64,000 nucleotides of DNA, taken from contig NZ_BAOS01000013.1 in the NCBI RefSeq assembly GCF_002443295.1, positions 227,299 to 291,298 on the forward strand. The letters run 5' to 3'. This DNA comes from Candidatus Scalindua japonica (GTDB taxonomy: Bacteria; Planctomycetota; Brocadiia; Brocadiales; Scalinduaceae). The notes below the pieces were generated by a model. It did not search any database. It was given only the letters and a program-made list of their open reading frames with translations, and had not been told where the DNA came from. How positions within the stretch are numbered: the first letter of the stretch is position 1; every line of letters begins with the position of its first letter. Position numbers and translations under genes: made by a program. Of this stretch, positions 63,881 through 64,000 are shown piece by piece.

Positions 63881-64000
63881 ATTATAAAAGAGCTCAGCCG
63901 TAACATAGTTTAAAGTGCTTAAGCGAATTCTTTGAGTTCTCTCTAAAGGATATGCAGGAAATAAGCCAGGATTTAGATTTATAGTAATAATTTCGGGTTT

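Noticed and set aside
1..64000. CRISPR array or prophage
   Set aside because: No regularly spaced short repeats with unique spacers and no phage structural genes are seen; the only regular array is the coding 114-bp repeat.
63881..64000. Extension of the epimerase frame to the window edge
   Set aside because: The 40 extra codons do not resemble the barrel N-terminus, and the ATG at 63880 begins the first strand; it could still be part of a longer gene, which cannot be decided here.

Overview
The window looks like part of an anammox planctomycete chromosome (Candidatus Scalindua or a close relative). It is AT-rich overall. Supporting content: a MoxR/DUF58/VWA gene set of planctomycete type, multiheme cytochrome content, an ammonium transporter embedded among CBS and sensor genes, a DUF1573 protein, and a 9-kb fatty-acid/polyketide-like cluster with a B12-type radical SAM enzyme of the kind proposed for ladderane lipids. 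The genus is an inference; no rRNA or hydrazine genes are present to fix it.

Layout. 1-3.3 kb: the 5' part of nqrA (runs off the left edge), a MazF-like toxin-antitoxin pair, a second antitoxin-like mini-gene, tRNA-Arg and tRNA-His, and a small zinc-ribbon gene. 3.8-12.2 kb: a DUF1573 protein, then a minus-strand operon of VWA membrane proteins, a PDZ/TPR protein, a lipoprotein and a DUF1566 protein. 12.3-35.8 kb: a patchwork of decayed genes (PIN toxin, DUF4238, metallophosphoesterase, Lrp-like regulator, REP-type transposase, thiC) around intact genes: an AsmA-like giant, UspA, a class II cytochrome c, an ammonium-transporter region (amt, three CBS proteins, receiver, antiporter, HTH regulator, hybrid kinase), and a tetraheme cytochrome fused to an outer-membrane barrel. 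35.8-41.7 kb: DUF58, MoxR and a giant repeat-rich DUF4175-like protein; this looks like the upstream half of the same operon whose downstream half lies at 7-12 kb. 42-45 kb: glycine-zipper lipoprotein, MBL-fold hydrolase, MATE exporter. 45.1-54.2 kb: acpS, radical SAM, a ketosynthase, a catalytically dead ketosynthase partner, an FMN/FAD/4Fe-4S ene-reductase, a crotonase, FabG and a muconolactone-isomerase-like protein. 54.4-64 kb: YfcE-like phosphoesterase, TPR lipoprotein, DmpG-like aldolase, YkgJ-like protein, Uma2 nuclease, nadD, a membrane polyferredoxin gene split by an IS1634-type element, and a TIM-barrel epimerase.

The two most notable systems are (i) the tetraheme-porin single-chain fusion at 32.7-35.2 kb, a candidate outer-membrane electron conduit, and (ii) the acpS-to-FabG cluster with an active ketosynthase next to a partner that has lost all three catalytic residues, a candidate ladderane assembly system. 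Several genes (AsmA-like, porin-cytochrome, transposase, Lrp-like) carry one-base discontinuities in or beside A/T runs, so some 'frameshifts' may be assembly error or transcriptional slippage.
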